From Schleiferiaceae bacterium (lineage in GTDB: Bacteria > Bacteroidota > Bacteroidia > Flavobacteriales > Schleiferiaceae), in contig JAGYKI010000025.1 in the NCBI GenBank assembly GCA_018401735.1, positions 1-39,021 on the forward strand: DNA of 39,021 nt, written 5' to 3'. Positions 1 to 9,050 of the stretch are shown piece by piece. The position numbers and the translations under genes were made by a program. Within the stretch, counting starts at the first letter, position 1. Every line of letters begins with the position of its first letter. The notes under the pieces are model-generated. The model had not been told where the DNA came from and made no database searches. It worked only from the letters and a program-made list of their open reading frames with translations.

Positions 1-53
1 CTAAAAGGATGCCGTAGCTTTGCCTTATCGTTTTTGATTTAAATTACCGAGGT

Positions 54-120
54 GTCGCAGCTGCTGCATCTCATTTATTGGATACAACTGCCATTGAATT
101 CCTACTGATTTCCTATTGAT
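54..120 (-). repeat. Dispersed post-gene repeat, family 1, copy 1
   Basis: About 67 bases that match 3276-3344 at roughly 80% by eye. Shared blocks are tcgcagctgc, ctcattta and ccattgaattcctac, in the same order. It starts 16 bases beyond the alanine dehydrogenase stop. The second copy lies downstream of pyrD in the same relation to its gene. No coding potential is seen. Confidence 0.6.
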
Positions 121-135
121 AAACTCGCTGAGATT

Positions 136-1221
136 TCACCACCCAAAAGCCTCATTAATTTGTTGATAAACTACTTCTCCGGCAATAATATTCAGGCCTC
201 TTTTAAGGCTAGCATCTTTTTCACAAGCCGCTTCCCATCCTAAACTAGCTAAGCTTAAAACGTAAGGTAATGTCACATTAGTTAAGGCTACCGTAGAAGT
301 ATAGGGTACAGCGCCAGGCATATTGGCCACGGAGTAATGCACCACATCATCGATAATATAAACTGGATCTTGATGGGTAGTAGGCCTAGTGGTTTCTACA
401 CAGCCGCCTTGATCTACCGCCACATCAACAATAACGGTCCCGGGACGCATTTCTTTCAGCATATCGCGGGTAATGAGATTAGGTGCTTTGGCTCCTTTCA
501 ACAAAACTGCGCCGATGATTAAATCGTGGGTTTTGATATGCTTGCGAATATTAAACTCATTAGAGAATTCGGTTACTACATGCGGTGGCATTACATCGTT
601 TACATAGCGTAAACGCTTCATATTAACATCCATAATGGTAACCTGTGCCCCTAAACCGGCCGCCATTTTCGCAGCTTGAATACCTACTACACCAGCGCCT
701 AAAACCAATACTCTGCCTGGCGCTACTCCAGGCACACCGCCTAAAAGTACTCCCCGACCCTTGACTGGTTTCTCTAAATATTTTGCCCCTTGCTGAATAG
801 CGAGTCTGCCTGCTACCTCCGACATTGGAGTTAATAAGGGTAAGGTTCCTTCTGCGTCTTCCACGGTTTCGTAGGCAATACAAATGGCCTTAGACTTTAT
901 CATGGCCTTGGTAAGTGTCTCACTGGAAGCAAAATGCAAATAGGTAAATAAAATCTGCCCTGCTTTTACTAAATCATACTCTTCGGCAATAGGCTCTTTT
1001 ACCTTTACAATCATTTCACTTCTGGCATAAACCTCTTCTATGCTATCTAAAACCTCAGCCCCAGCAGCTACATAGTCTTTATCAAAAAACCCACTGCCTT
1101 CGCCCGCGGTAGATTGCACATAAACGATATGCTTATTTTTTATCAACTCAAAAACCCCTGCAGGCGTCATACCCACTCTACTTTCGTTATTCTTGATTTC
1201 TTTAGGAATGCCAACAATCAT
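136..1221 (-). CDS. ald: Alanine dehydrogenase
   Basis: Catalyses NAD-dependent interconversion of L-alanine with pyruvate and ammonia in the cytoplasm. The 361-residue product has the whole family layout: an N-terminal catalytic half opening MIVGIPKEIK, then a Rossmann domain with GAGVVG at residues 175-180. Residues known to matter in the family are all in place: R15 and K75 (in VKVKEP) for substrate binding, H96 (in LHF) and D270 (in DVAVDQGG) for catalysis. The ATG start is standard for the family and the length is close to the usual 370. It stands alone: the next gene upstream on the same strand is a pseudogene ending 190 bases away. No TAnnTTTG box is seen directly upstream. Identification is secure. 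Confidence 0.97.
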   Translation of the reverse strand: MIVGIPKEIKNNESRVGMTPAGVFELIKNKHIVYVQSTAGEGSGFFDKDYVAAGAEVLDSIEEVYARSEMIVKVKEPIAEEYDLVKAGQILFTYLHFASSETLTKAMIKSKAICIAYETVEDAEGTLPLLTPMSEVAGRLAIQQGAKYLEKPVKGRGVLLGGVPGVAPGRVLVLGAGVVGIQAAKMAAGLGAQVTIMDVNMKRLRYVNDVMPPHVVTEFSNEFNIRKHIKTHDLIIGAVLLKGAKAPNLITRDMLKEMRPGTVIVDVAVDQGGCVETTRPTTHQDPVYIIDDVVHYSVANMPGAVPYTSTVALTNVTLPYVLSLASLGWEAACEKDASLKRGLNIIAGEVVYQQINEAFGW

Positions 1222-1280
1222 TATTTGCCGATTTTATATTAGCGGCTAATTTGTGACAAATAATTCAATAATCAAGTTAC

Positions 1281-1304
1281 ACACCCCTTAAAAATAGGGG
1301 GTGT
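1281..1304. other. GC-rich hairpin between ald and the SDR pseudogene
   Basis: ACACCCC and GGGGTGT form a perfect 7-bp stem around a 10-base loop. It lies downstream of the SDR pseudogene and about 60 bases upstream of ald, both on the minus strand. No T-run follows on either strand, so it is a weak terminator candidate or an ald leader structure. Confidence 0.4.
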
Positions 1305-1411
1305 TACTTATAAATATCAAAATAAAATGGATATAGGTAAAACTAATGGGGGTCTAAGTCTTATTACTACAAATTATATCTATAACGACTATGTAAACCT
1401 AAATTCTATTA

Positions 1412-2862
1412 TCAGACTTTATTGGATTCAATAATATGATCAATCATTCCCTTAAAGATAAAGCCATGAAAGGGTAAAACCGCATACCAATACAACCTAC
1501 CGGCTAACCCCAAGGGACGAAAAGTGGCGGTTTGTATTAGCTCCTCTTTTTCCATCCTAAATTCTAACCAAGCTTCTCCCGGCAGTTTCATTTCCGCAAA
1601 AAGGAGCAAGCGGCCTTCTTCTTTGCTTGCATATAATACCCGCCAAAAATCAATTGCATCGCCTACATTAATACTATGAGGACTAGTACGGCCTCTCCGC
1701 AGGCCTACTCCGCCAAAAATCTTATCGATAAAACCTCTTACTTGCCAAAGCCAGGTACCTGTGCTACAGCCATTGTTTCCTCTATCACTCCAGATGCAGT
1801 CAATACTCCTTCACGGTTCACTTAACTTTACGTTTTTGGGTATCAGCAAAAGCAGCTTAAAAGTGGGTACTCTAGTAAAATCAGAAATAAATATTGAAAT
1901 TTAAACACACTTTCTCGAGTAGGCATCTTTCCAACTCGATAAAATTTCATTGTTCTCTATCTTGCTGAAAGCTCTTTTTAAGCTTCTTGATAACTAAGCG
2001 GCTCTACCACTCTAATAAGTCGTTGATGCGTCTATCGCGGCAAAGACTACCTCAATTTTCATACTGTTTACTAAAAGTCGCCAATTGATACAGGAGTGGA
2101 AGTTACAAAGTATAACCAATACGAAGACAAACGGTGTCGTACGGAATTGCCATAATAATCGTTCGCTTTAAATTGCCCGCTTTAGCAAACTGCAGAAGCA
2201 CATGTTTTTATGGAGTCAGAATATCAGGTCCTCAATATCAAATCCTGATTAAAGGATTTTGGAATTAAATATAGACCGTGACTTGAAAGAGATCACGTCA
2301 AATACCAATTGGTTGACATTTGAGTATTCAGCCATTTGGGAGTGACCATAATAGACAGCTTTCCACAATAGCATCTCTAATAATTTCGAAGGAAGCACTG
2401 CCCAGTCAATGATTATTCCTGCTTGTCAAAAGCAGTGAAATTATAATTGCCCTTTGCTAACTGAACTTCTACATTTTTTACCGGGAAGCCAAATAGATTA
2501 GACAGTTTTATTTCATTAACAATACCGCCCAGATAAACGACGTGCTGAACCTTAGTTTTACTAATCCCTTCCTCTAAAATTAATGACCGATTTTCTCCTC
2601 TAGTGATTTACATAATCACCCAGAAGCCGACATCAGGTGTACCAAATAAAAAGCACCATCAATATCCACAGGGATATGACTGGGGTTTTTCGTCTAATAA
2701 GTCTAAGGTAATTGCAAAATGGAAATTCTCTTTAAAGCGATTCAGGAGGATTAAATCTTTTGATATCGCTTGCACGCAACATACCACTTCATGCCCAGCT
2801 TCAATTAAGGTGGGTAACAGCCTTTACCTATATATCCCGGTAGGGCCGGTTAATATTTTCAT
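1412..2862 (-). pseudogene. Decayed SDR oxidoreductase with C-terminal DUF2867 domain
   Basis: A full-length but broken gene for an NAD(P)-binding SDR (YwnB/atypical epimerase-like) protein fused to DUF2867. Reading the minus strand across frames gives, in order: start MKILTGPTG near 2862 (nucleotide-binding loop, followed by a frameshift); LLPTLIEAGHEVVCCV; DIDGAFYLVH then MSASG and a stop (about 2610-2690); QHVVYLGGIVNE (about 2530); SASFEIIRD and VTPKWLNTQM (about 2300-2400); KNVKLSEP, stop, then IDCIWS (about 1800); then an open run RGFIDKIFGGVGLRRGRT, INVGDAIDFWRVLYASKEEG, AEMKLPGEAWLEF, TFRPLGLAGRLYWYAVLPF to the natural stop at 1412. The last stretch is the typical DUF2867 C-terminus. 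At least two internal stops and several frameshifts mean no functional full-length product. The domain order and length (about 480 codons) match intact relatives. The function was probably an NAD(P)-dependent reductase of unknown substrate. Confidence 0.88.
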
Positions 2863-3275
2863 TAGTTTTATTTCCTGATTGGGTCTAAAAGACTTACCTA
2901 GTCAACAAGGCATGAACAACATAGTTCTAATATTCCTAATCGATCCTACTCCGTTAGGGTAATTTAGTCATTTATAGATATTAATGCTAAAATAGTTTCG
3001 CCTTTTCGGGATTCGCAAAACACAGATCAACGCAGATTTGACAGATTATTACTGATTATTACTGATAAAGCAGCTCTAAAAAGGCCCTTTTCCATTATTC
3101 TTCAGAAAATACAAATGAATTATTATAACGATATGAATCGAGATGTCGGCCCGATAGACCTTTAATATTGAGGCTAATAAAATTGACGTGGTATTTTTAA
3201 ACATAGTGTCATGTTGCGAGAATCCGCAGCTGCCGCAGCTTATGGTTGGTCGTGCTTGATAAAAGCTACCGCGAA
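2863..3275. other. Non-coding stretch upstream of the SDR pseudogene
   Basis: No gene is recognised. It contains a short tandem motif, attattactg at about 3046-3065, in a segment (3018-3065) resembling low-complexity repeats. It also contains a first partial copy of the family 1 repeat core (gcagctgccgcagct, about 3226-3240), 52 bases before the fuller copy. A plus- or minus-strand open frame here gives no recognisable protein. Confidence 0.5.
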
Positions 3276-3344
3276 TTCGCAGCTGCCACAGCTCATTTAA
3301 TTGCACTCAGCTACCATTGAATTCCTACCGAATTACCATTGAAT
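3276..3344 (-). repeat. Dispersed post-gene repeat, family 1, copy 2
   Basis: Aligns with 54-120 from tcgcagctgc through ccattgaattcctac to the trailing attgaat. It contains an internal direct repeat, accattgaatt at about 3313 and again at about 3335. It sits about 87 bases downstream of the pyrD stop, on the same side of its gene as copy 1 is of ald. Confidence 0.6.
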
Positions 3345-3430
3345 CACAAAACGATTGCCTCAATTAATTGCACCAACCAATCTCTAATCTCACAGCAACG
3401 CGGTCTCAAAAAAACGCAGCGTACCGTTTA

Positions 3431-4450
3431 CTAAGCCAACAATTTCTTCACCATCCCGGGTCCCTCGTAAATAAAACCGGTATAAACCTGCACCAGTGAG
3501 GCGCCGGCAGCGAGTTTTTCGTGATAATCAGCGGCGGTGCTAATTCCGCCCACCGCAATAATAGGAATACGGCCCTGCGAATTTTTGCTCAGGTATTTTA
3601 TCACTTCCGTAGAACGCGCTCTTACCGGCTTACCGCTTAGTCCGCCCATACCAATCGCTTCAATAGTGGCGGCATCGGTGTTTAAACCTTCCCTCGAAAT
3701 AGTGGTATTGGTAGCAATAAGGCCGTCAATTTTAGTTTCTTCCACAATTTCAATAATGTCGTCTAACTGGCTATTCGTTAAATCCGGAGCTATTTTCAAC
3801 AATATGGGACGGGGCTTCGGGAAACTGGCATTGTCTTCTTTTAAAGCGGAAAGCAAGGCCTTTAAGGGTTCTTTCTCTTGCAATTCCCTCAAATTAGGAG
3901 TATTCGGTGAAGATACATTTACCACAAAATAATCGACATGCGGGTGCAGCGCTTGTAAGCAGATGCGATAATCATCTAAAGCATTTTCATTGGGCGTAAC
4001 TTTATTCTTGCCAATATTTCCGCCAATAATTACACGATGGTTTTTACGCTTGCGCAGACGCGTAACAAGGGCTTCCACGCCTTCATTATTAAAACCCATT
4101 CTGTTAATTAGGGCCCCATCTGCCGGAAGGCGAAAAAGACGAGGCTGCGGATTACCCGCCTGAGCCACAGGGGTTACCGTGCCCACTTCGATAAAACCAA
4201 ATCCATAATTCGCTAATTCCTCGAAAAGCTTTCCGTCCTTATCAAATCCCGCCGCTAAACCAATGCGATTGGGAAATTTCAAGCCAAAAAGCTCTAGCTC
4301 CTCACTGGCCTTGCTTGGCATAAACAACATGCGATTTACCGCAGCAACTCCGGGGATTTTATGAATACTCTTAATTAAGGAGAAGGTAAAATGATGTGCC
4401 TTTTCGGGCGAAAGCCTAAAGAAAAGTGGACGAAAGAGGCTTTTGTACAT
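3431..4450 (-). CDS. pyrD: Dihydroorotate dehydrogenase (quinone), class 2
   Basis: Oxidises dihydroorotate to orotate with FMN and passes electrons to quinone; fourth step of pyrimidine synthesis, at the inner face of the cytoplasmic membrane. The 339-residue product has the class 2 N-terminal membrane-binding helices ([20 protein letters not shown]). FMN-site motifs follow: AAGFDKDGK (about 66-74), GGNIGKN (about 143-149), [11 protein letters not shown] (about 178-188, holding the class 2 catalytic serine) and AVGGIS with [11 protein letters not shown] near the end. An upstream in-frame TTG at 4468 is rejected as the start because it lies inside a TACCTTTG promoter box; the ATG at 4450 is 15 bases beyond that box and starts at the conserved MYKSLF. 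It follows the helicase gene by about 125 bases but appears to have its own promoter. Confidence 0.96.
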   Translation of the reverse strand: MYKSLFRPLFFRLSPEKAHHFTFSLIKSIHKIPGVAAVNRMLFMPSKASEELELFGLKFPNRIGLAAGFDKDGKLFEELANYGFGFIEVGTVTPVAQAGNPQPRLFRLPADGALINRMGFNNEGVEALVTRLRKRKNHRVIIGGNIGKNKVTPNENALDDYRICLQALHPHVDYFVVNVSSPNTPNLRELQEKEPLKALLSALKEDNASFPKPRPILLKIAPDLTNSQLDDIIEIVEETKIDGLIATNTTISREGLNTDAATIEAIGMGGLSGKPVRARSTEVIKYLSKNSQGRIPIIAVGGISTAADYHEKLAAGASLVQVYTGFIYEGPGMVKKLLA

Positions 4451-4465
4451 GCGTAGAATTTCGCG

Positions 4466-4473
4466 CAAAGGTA
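4466..4473 (-). promoter_or_regulatory. Bacteroidota -7 box for pyrD
   Basis: Minus strand reads TACCTTTG, an exact match to TAnnTTTG. It ends 15 bases before the pyrD ATG, so the mRNA would have a very short leader. No clear -33 TTG at the usual spacing was found. Confidence 0.6.
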
Positions 4474-4575
4474 GGATAAAGCGGATTTACCCTAAAGTAA
4501 ATTTGAGCAAAAAAAAGACCCAGAGCCAAGCTAAAACAAGAGAATTATAAAGTGAGATTTAGCTTTGCGGAAATT

Positions 4576-5892
4576 CTAAAAAGGTGCTTTATCAAGCACG
4601 GTAATGCGAACTTTTTTCTTCTTTAACTTGCTGTTGTTCAAACTCTCGGCAATTTTATGAGCCTTAGTGCGAGTAACTGCTACATAGGCACAATCTTGCT
4701 TTAGCTCAATATAACCGAGTTCAGCGCTCGTTAATTGGCCTTGTTTGATGAAAAGTCCTGCTATATCGCCTTTGGAAATTTTATCCTTACGTCCGCCAGT
4801 AATAAACAAAGTCTCCCATTCGCTGAGCATGGGTTTAGGATAGGATTCGATTTCAATACGCTCCTCCCCTTTAATAAAGCTCGGTAGGTTTTCGCCCTTT
4901 TCAGAGATGAGATAAGCCACACCTTCGCTATGCATTCGCGCAGTTCGGCCATTGCGATGGGTAAACTCTTCTTCTTTATAAGGCAATTCGTAATGAATAA
5001 TATAATCGAGTTCGGGCACATCTATACCTCTTGCCGCAAGGTCGCTAGCCAATAAAATACGGCTGGTACCATTGCGAAACTGAATCAAGGATTCTTCGCG
5101 ATCGCGTTGATCCATGCCGCCAAAAAAGCAAGTATGACTAATTTTTTGTTGCTCTAACCATTCACTCACGTTCATTAAAGTCTCCTTCAGATTGAAAAAG
5201 ACAATGCCGCGACCCGGTTGGGTAGAATTTAAAAGCTTTACTAAAAAACGTGTTTTTTCCTTGGGTGGAACTAAAAGCTGTTTTAGGCCTAAACGCGAGG
5301 AAGCCTGGGCGCTGAAGTTTAATATTTCGGGATTGCGCATGCGCACGAAACCAGGGATTGCGCCACGATCGGTAGCGGAAGTAAGCACCTTTCGTTCCAA
5401 TTTAGGAAGGGCGTCAATAATGGCCTTCATTTCTTTCTCGAAACCTATTTCTAAAGATTTATCGAATTCGTCGAGAATGAGGCTATGAATGTATTTGGTT
5501 TCGAAAGTGTGACGTGCAAAATGATCAGCGACTCTGCCAGGGGTACCAATTAAAACCGCAGGACGATGCTGCAGTTCTAGCTTATCCTTACTGGTACTAC
5601 GACCGCCATAAATTGCATTTATTTTAAAGCCGGTACCCATTTGGCGACTTACTTGCTCTATTTGCGTGGCCAGTTCGCGCGAAGGAACGAGGATTAAAGC
5701 TTGAACTTCATCTAAATCAGGGTCAAGAAATTGCAAAAGCGGCAAGAGGAAAGCTAGGGTTTTACCCGAACCCGTAGGTGATAGTAAAATCAACTCGGAG
5801 CTCGTGCTGATCTTTTCTATAGCGGCCAACTGCATCTTTTTCAAGCGCTCTATTCCGAGCTTTGCTAAAATTTCTGACTGATCTTTATTCAT
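4576..5892 (-). CDS. dbpA: DEAD-box RNA helicase, DbpA-like
   Basis: ATP-dependent RNA helicase; the DbpA/YxiN family acts on 23S rRNA during large-subunit assembly. The 438-residue product shows motif I SPTGSGKT (38-45), Ia PSRELA (about 70-75), Ib GTPGR (116-120), motif II as DEFD rather than DEAD (141-144), motif III SATD (172-175), DLAARGID (about 284-291) and motif VI HRNGRTAR (312-319). Residues about 362-438 form a C-terminal domain opening FITGGRKDKISKGDIAG, the DbpA RNA-binding fold that recognises 23S rRNA hairpin 92. The DEFD variant keeps the catalytic D-E pair and the last D, so activity is plausible. The ATG start is set by a TAACTTTG box 4 bases upstream. Assignment to DbpA rather than another DEAD protein rests on the C-terminal domain. 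Confidence 0.9.
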   Translation of the reverse strand: MNKDQSEILAKLGIERLKKMQLAAIEKISTSSELILLSPTGSGKTLAFLLPLLQFLDPDLDEVQALILVPSRELATQIEQVSRQMGTGFKINAIYGGRSTSKDKLELQHRPAVLIGTPGRVADHFARHTFETKYIHSLILDEFDKSLEIGFEKEMKAIIDALPKLERKVLTSATDRGAIPGFVRMRNPEILNFSAQASSRLGLKQLLVPPKEKTRFLVKLLNSTQPGRGIVFFNLKETLMNVSEWLEQQKISHTCFFGGMDQRDREESLIQFRNGTSRILLASDLAARGIDVPELDYIIHYELPYKEEEFTHRNGRTARMHSEGVAYLISEKGENLPSFIKGEERIEIESYPKPMLSEWETLFITGGRKDKISKGDIAGLFIKQGQLTSAELGYIELKQDCAYVAVTRTKAHKIAESLNNSKLKKKKVRITVLDKAPF

Positions 5893-5896
5893 GCGG

Positions 5897-5904
5897 CAAA
5901 GTTA
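5897..5904 (-). promoter_or_regulatory. Bacteroidota -7 box for the helicase gene
   Basis: Minus strand reads TAACTTTG (TAnnTTTG), four bases before the helicase ATG. The same octamer occurs at the same kind of distance before guaA. The transcript would be almost leaderless. A -33 element at normal spacing is not evident. Confidence 0.55.
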
Positions 5905-6079
5905 GCCAAAGTATAGGGGAAAAGAATACTCCAAAAAGCAAGAGTTCTTAATTTCAAGAGACCTTTTATGAATCTCTAAACATAGCTCCATTGGAAATAA
6001 AAAGTTCTGAAATGGGTCAAGCCTTCAAATTTATTTTTTGGCGCGGTTGAAAGAGGCAAAAACCTTTATTTTGCAGGCG

Positions 6080-7045
6080 ATGAGATATCATGTAAAACAC
6101 GAAAGCCTACAGGCTTTTCTCAACCCTCTTACATTAAGGATTAGTGCGATACTTTCACTTTTTAGTCCGAGGAAAATACCTTTAGCTACGGCTCTTGAGA
6201 AAAAAGGGGCGTCGCCATTTTTTTTAATTGGATCAGGAAGATCAGGCACAACCTTATTAAGAACCATCCTCAATCAACATCCCGACATTTGCATTCCTCC
6301 CGAATCACATGGCGCTATTCCCAATGCAGTTAAGCAATATTATATCGGCGGTGAAAGTGGTTGGCAACGCTTAATATCCTTGTCTCTCGGTGAGTTTTTA
6401 AGACATACTAACTTTAAACTTTGGAAAACAGACTTACAGAAAAACATCAGCGAATTGTATGAGATAAGCCCGGAAAAACAATCCCTTAGAGCTATAATTG
6501 ACTATATCTACCAAGAATATATTAAGCAGCATAAAGTAGGCGCTAGTCGTTGGGGCGATAAAACTCCTTTTAATACCCTGCGTTTAAAATGGATTCTAAA
6601 ACTTTATCCCAATGCCAAGTTTGTATTTGTAATGAGAGACCCGCGCGCAGTTGCTTCCTCCTTCCGCAAGAGCGAAATAAATCCTCATTTACATGAAAGT
6701 GCCTTACGTTGGAAAGCTTCAATTAAGGCCTTTGAAAAGCTTGAACAAAATTCTAAGAGCAACACTATGCTGCTCAAGTACGAAGATTTAGTTACAGAGC
6801 CAGAGGCTATTATCCGCAAGGTCTGCCTCTTTTTAAATATAGAATTCCAAGCCACCATGCTAACCGAAAGAAGAGCCTTTAGCGGCGATGGAACCATTGC
6901 CCACCATAAAAACTCGCAGCGGAAAATTAATAGCAACTCTCTCGAAAAGTGGCGCGAGTTACTTAGCCAGGAGGAAATTAAAAATATCGAAACTATAACA
7001 GGATCACTCTTAACCAATTATGGCTACAGCAAATTCGCGCAATAA
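6080..7045 (+). CDS. Sulfotransferase family protein 1 (PAPS-dependent)
   Basis: Predicted to move sulfate from PAPS to an acceptor, probably a glycan or lipid. The 321-residue product has the 5'-phosphosulfate loop GSGRSGTT (about 51-58, in FFLIGSGRSGTTLLRTIL) and the 3'-phosphate motif RDPRAVASSFRKS (about 186-198), with KTPFNTLRLKW between them. These define the Sulfotransfer_3-type family. An in-frame TTG at 6038 would add 14 residues; I prefer the ATG at 6080 because the extension adds nothing conserved, but the choice is not certain. It leads a three-gene cassette: its last 26 bases overlap the next sulfotransferase, which overlaps a glycosyltransferase. It is divergent from the helicase gene. 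The acceptor cannot be told from sequence. Confidence 0.85.
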   Translation: MRYHVKHESLQAFLNPLTLRISAILSLFSPRKIPLATALEKKGASPFFLIGSGRSGTTLLRTILNQHPDICIPPESHGAIPNAVKQYYIGGESGWQRLISLSLGEFLRHTNFKLWKTDLQKNISELYEISPEKQSLRAIIDYIYQEYIKQHKVGASRWGDKTPFNTLRLKWILKLYPNAKFVFVMRDPRAVASSFRKSEINPHLHESALRWKASIKAFEKLEQNSKSNTMLLKYEDLVTEPEAIIRKVCLFLNIEFQATMLTERRAFSGDGTIAHHKNSQRKINSNSLEKWRELLSQEEIKNIETITGSLLTNYGYSKFAQ

Positions 7046-7976
7046 ATTCAAGATATCCAAGCCTGAAAGATTACAGGAATTGCCCGATTTCTATATTTTG
7101 GGAGCGCCAAAATGCGGGACTACCGCCATGGCTGCTTATTTAAGTGAGAACCCCGAGGTATTATTTTCGCATCCAAAAGAAACTAATTTCTTTAATACGG
7201 ATCATAAAGAGCAAGAGCTTTTTAAAACTTTAGATGAGTATTTAGATTTTGCTTTCCCAAACCATAAAGATGCTAAGCTAAAAGGAGAAGGCTCTGTTTG
7301 GTACCTCTTTTCAGAGCTTGCCGTAACCAATATCTTGTCGCTTAAGGCAGATGCTAAATTTGTAGTAATGCTGCGCGAACCCGCCGAACTAGTTTATGCT
7401 TTGCATAGCACTTATTTACTAGGAGTTATGGAAAATGAGGACGATTTTGAGAAGGCATGGCGACTGCAAGATCAGCGCTCGAAGTCTATGGCCCTGCCTC
7501 CTACTTGTCCTGAGCCTAAACTCTTACAATATGGTAAAGTAGGTAAATTGGGTACTCAAGTAGAAAGCTTACTAAATTGTGTTTCTGACCCAAAACAGAT
7601 TCACTTTATTATTTACGACGACTTTAGAAACGACACGCAAGCTGAGTACAAGAAACTATTGCATTTTTTAGGGCTTAATGATGACGGAAGAACCGATTTC
7701 AGTGCCATAAATGTTGCCGCCAAAACCAAAAACAAATCGTTGGGTAAAAGCATTTCTGCCCTTACTCAGAATAAAGCGCTCTATCGCCTAAAGCGAAGTT
7801 TAGGTTTTAAGATGGGATCTGGCCCTATGGTTAAGCTTTTAGCCAAAAACCGAGTCATCGCGAAGCGTGAAGCGTTGCGGCCAGAGTTTAAAAGCGAGCT
7901 GCGTGCTTACTTTAAAGAAGACGTTAAGAAACTAGAAGCCTTAATAAACCGTGACTTAAAATCTTGGTATGATTAA
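7020..7976 (+). CDS. Sulfotransferase family protein 2 (PAPS-dependent)
   Basis: A second PAPS-dependent sulfotransferase of 318 residues, clearly different in sequence from its neighbour. The PAPS loop is GAPKCGTT (28-35, in YILGAPKCGTTAMAAYL), the heparan-sulfate-type variant. The 3'-phosphate motif is about 119-130, LREPAELVYALH. FSHPKETNFF (about 49-58) and KGEGSVWYLFS (about 88-98) are also typical of this group. The ATG start overlaps the end of the first sulfotransferase by 26 bases in another frame, and its own end overlaps the glycosyltransferase by 8 bases, so the three are surely co-transcribed. Two non-identical sulfotransferases suggest two sulfation positions or two acceptors on one structure; that is inference. 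Confidence 0.87.
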   Translation: MATANSRNKFKISKPERLQELPDFYILGAPKCGTTAMAAYLSENPEVLFSHPKETNFFNTDHKEQELFKTLDEYLDFAFPNHKDAKLKGEGSVWYLFSELAVTNILSLKADAKFVVMLREPAELVYALHSTYLLGVMENEDDFEKAWRLQDQRSKSMALPPTCPEPKLLQYGKVGKLGTQVESLLNCVSDPKQIHFIIYDDFRNDTQAEYKKLLHFLGLNDDGRTDFSAINVAAKTKNKSLGKSISALTQNKALYRLKRSLGFKMGSGPMVKLLAKNRVIAKREALRPEFKSELRAYFKEDVKKLEALINRDLKSWYD

Positions 7977-9033
7977 ACTGCTCTATTTAGCGCCTAATAA
8001 AGCGACTTTTGTAAAAAAGGATTTGAAGTTTTTAAGCGAGCGATATCATGTTATCTACGCCGAGCATGACTGGCGAGATAAAAGTTCTGTGCCGCTGCGG
8101 TTCTTGCAACAGACCTTATTCCTTCTGCAGCACATTTGGACAGCCCAAATCGTGATGATTATGTTTGCTGGTTACTGGTCTATCCTACCTGCTTTTTTTG
8201 GACGCCTTTTCGGGAAAAGAGTACACATCATACTCGGTGGCACGGAAGCTGTTTCTTACCCTGGATTTAAATATGGTAGTTTACGAAAGCCCATATGGTC
8301 GTGGTTTATTAAAAACTCCTATCGATTGGCCCACCATATCATTCCTGTGCATGAGTCATTAGCTTACTATCATGATACTTATTATGACAATTCCTTTCAA
8401 GGGTATCAACACTTCTTTCCCGAAATTAAGGCGCAGTGCACCACCATTTACAATGGCTATGAAGCAGAACGATTTGTAATAGATCTGCAGCAAAAGATCC
8501 CCAACACCTTTGTTTGTATTGCCTACGTTCCCAATGAAATGAATTTCCTTCGCAAAGGGATAGACTTATTGTTTGTACTAGCCAATGCATATCCAAACGC
8601 GAAATTTAGGATTATCGGTTTTCACGAAGAGTACAAAAAGTTACGAAATGATATTCCAGCAAACGTAGAATGCCTGCCTCCTTTGGAGCAAGAAGAGTTC
8701 TTCAAGCTACTTATCGAAAGTGAGTATTGTTTGCAACTTTCTATTTCAGAAGGCTTTCCTAATGGAATTTGCGAAGCCATGCTAAGCGGCTGCATTCCGA
8801 TTGGTTCTGCTGCTAATGGTTTACCCTTAATTATTGGTGAAACTGGCTTAGTGCTAGAGAAATATGATTCCCAACTTTTATTGGAAGAGTTCGCTAAAAT
8901 CTATAACAAGCCTAGTCTTGAAAAAAGAGCTATCGCTAAAAGTGCCCGAAAAAGAATCATCGAGAATTTCCCTCTAAGCCGCCGAGCTCAAGAGTTTTAC
9001 GATTTAATTGATAGTGATTTGCAAAGGAAATAA
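7969..9033 (+). CDS. Glycosyltransferase, GT4/GT-B type
   Basis: A 354-residue glycosyltransferase. The C-terminal half has the retaining GT-B signature: SEGFPNGICEAMLSG with E261 and E269 in an E-x7-E arrangement, then CIPIGS and LPLIIGETGLVL, as in Glycos_transf_1 proteins. The N-terminal half is less typical; it includes AGYWSILPAFFGRLFGKRVHI and a GGTE segment (90-93) where acceptor binding is expected. It is predicted cytoplasmic or membrane-peripheral, with no signal peptide. It starts inside the last codons of sulfotransferase 2, so translational coupling is likely. Sugar and acceptor are unknown. With the sulfotransferases it probably builds or decorates an exopolysaccharide, LPS sugar or glycolipid. 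Confidence 0.85.
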   Translation: MIKLLYLAPNKATFVKKDLKFLSERYHVIYAEHDWRDKSSVPLRFLQQTLFLLQHIWTAQIVMIMFAGYWSILPAFFGRLFGKRVHIILGGTEAVSYPGFKYGSLRKPIWSWFIKNSYRLAHHIIPVHESLAYYHDTYYDNSFQGYQHFFPEIKAQCTTIYNGYEAERFVIDLQQKIPNTFVCIAYVPNEMNFLRKGIDLLFVLANAYPNAKFRIIGFHEEYKKLRNDIPANVECLPPLEQEEFFKLLIESEYCLQLSISEGFPNGICEAMLSGCIPIGSAANGLPLIIGETGLVLEKYDSQLLLEEFAKIYNKPSLEKRAIAKSARKRIIENFPLSRRAQEFYDLIDSDLQRK

Positions 9034-9050
9034 AGCTGAAAAAACTTCCT

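Noticed and set aside
2603..2878. Plus-strand open frame of 91 codons
   Set aside because: It is antisense to the recognisable N-terminal part of the SDR pseudogene and gives no family-like protein.
3076..3306. Minus-strand open frame of 76 codons
   Set aside because: It runs through a repeat and low-complexity DNA; composition is not protein-like and no promoter or motif is seen.
6038..6079. TTG-extended start of sulfotransferase 1
   Set aside because: Adds 14 residues with no conserved feature; an ATG follows. Not fully excluded.
6038..9033. Complete capsule or natural-product cluster
   Set aside because: Only three genes; no polymerase, flippase, export or precursor genes in the window.
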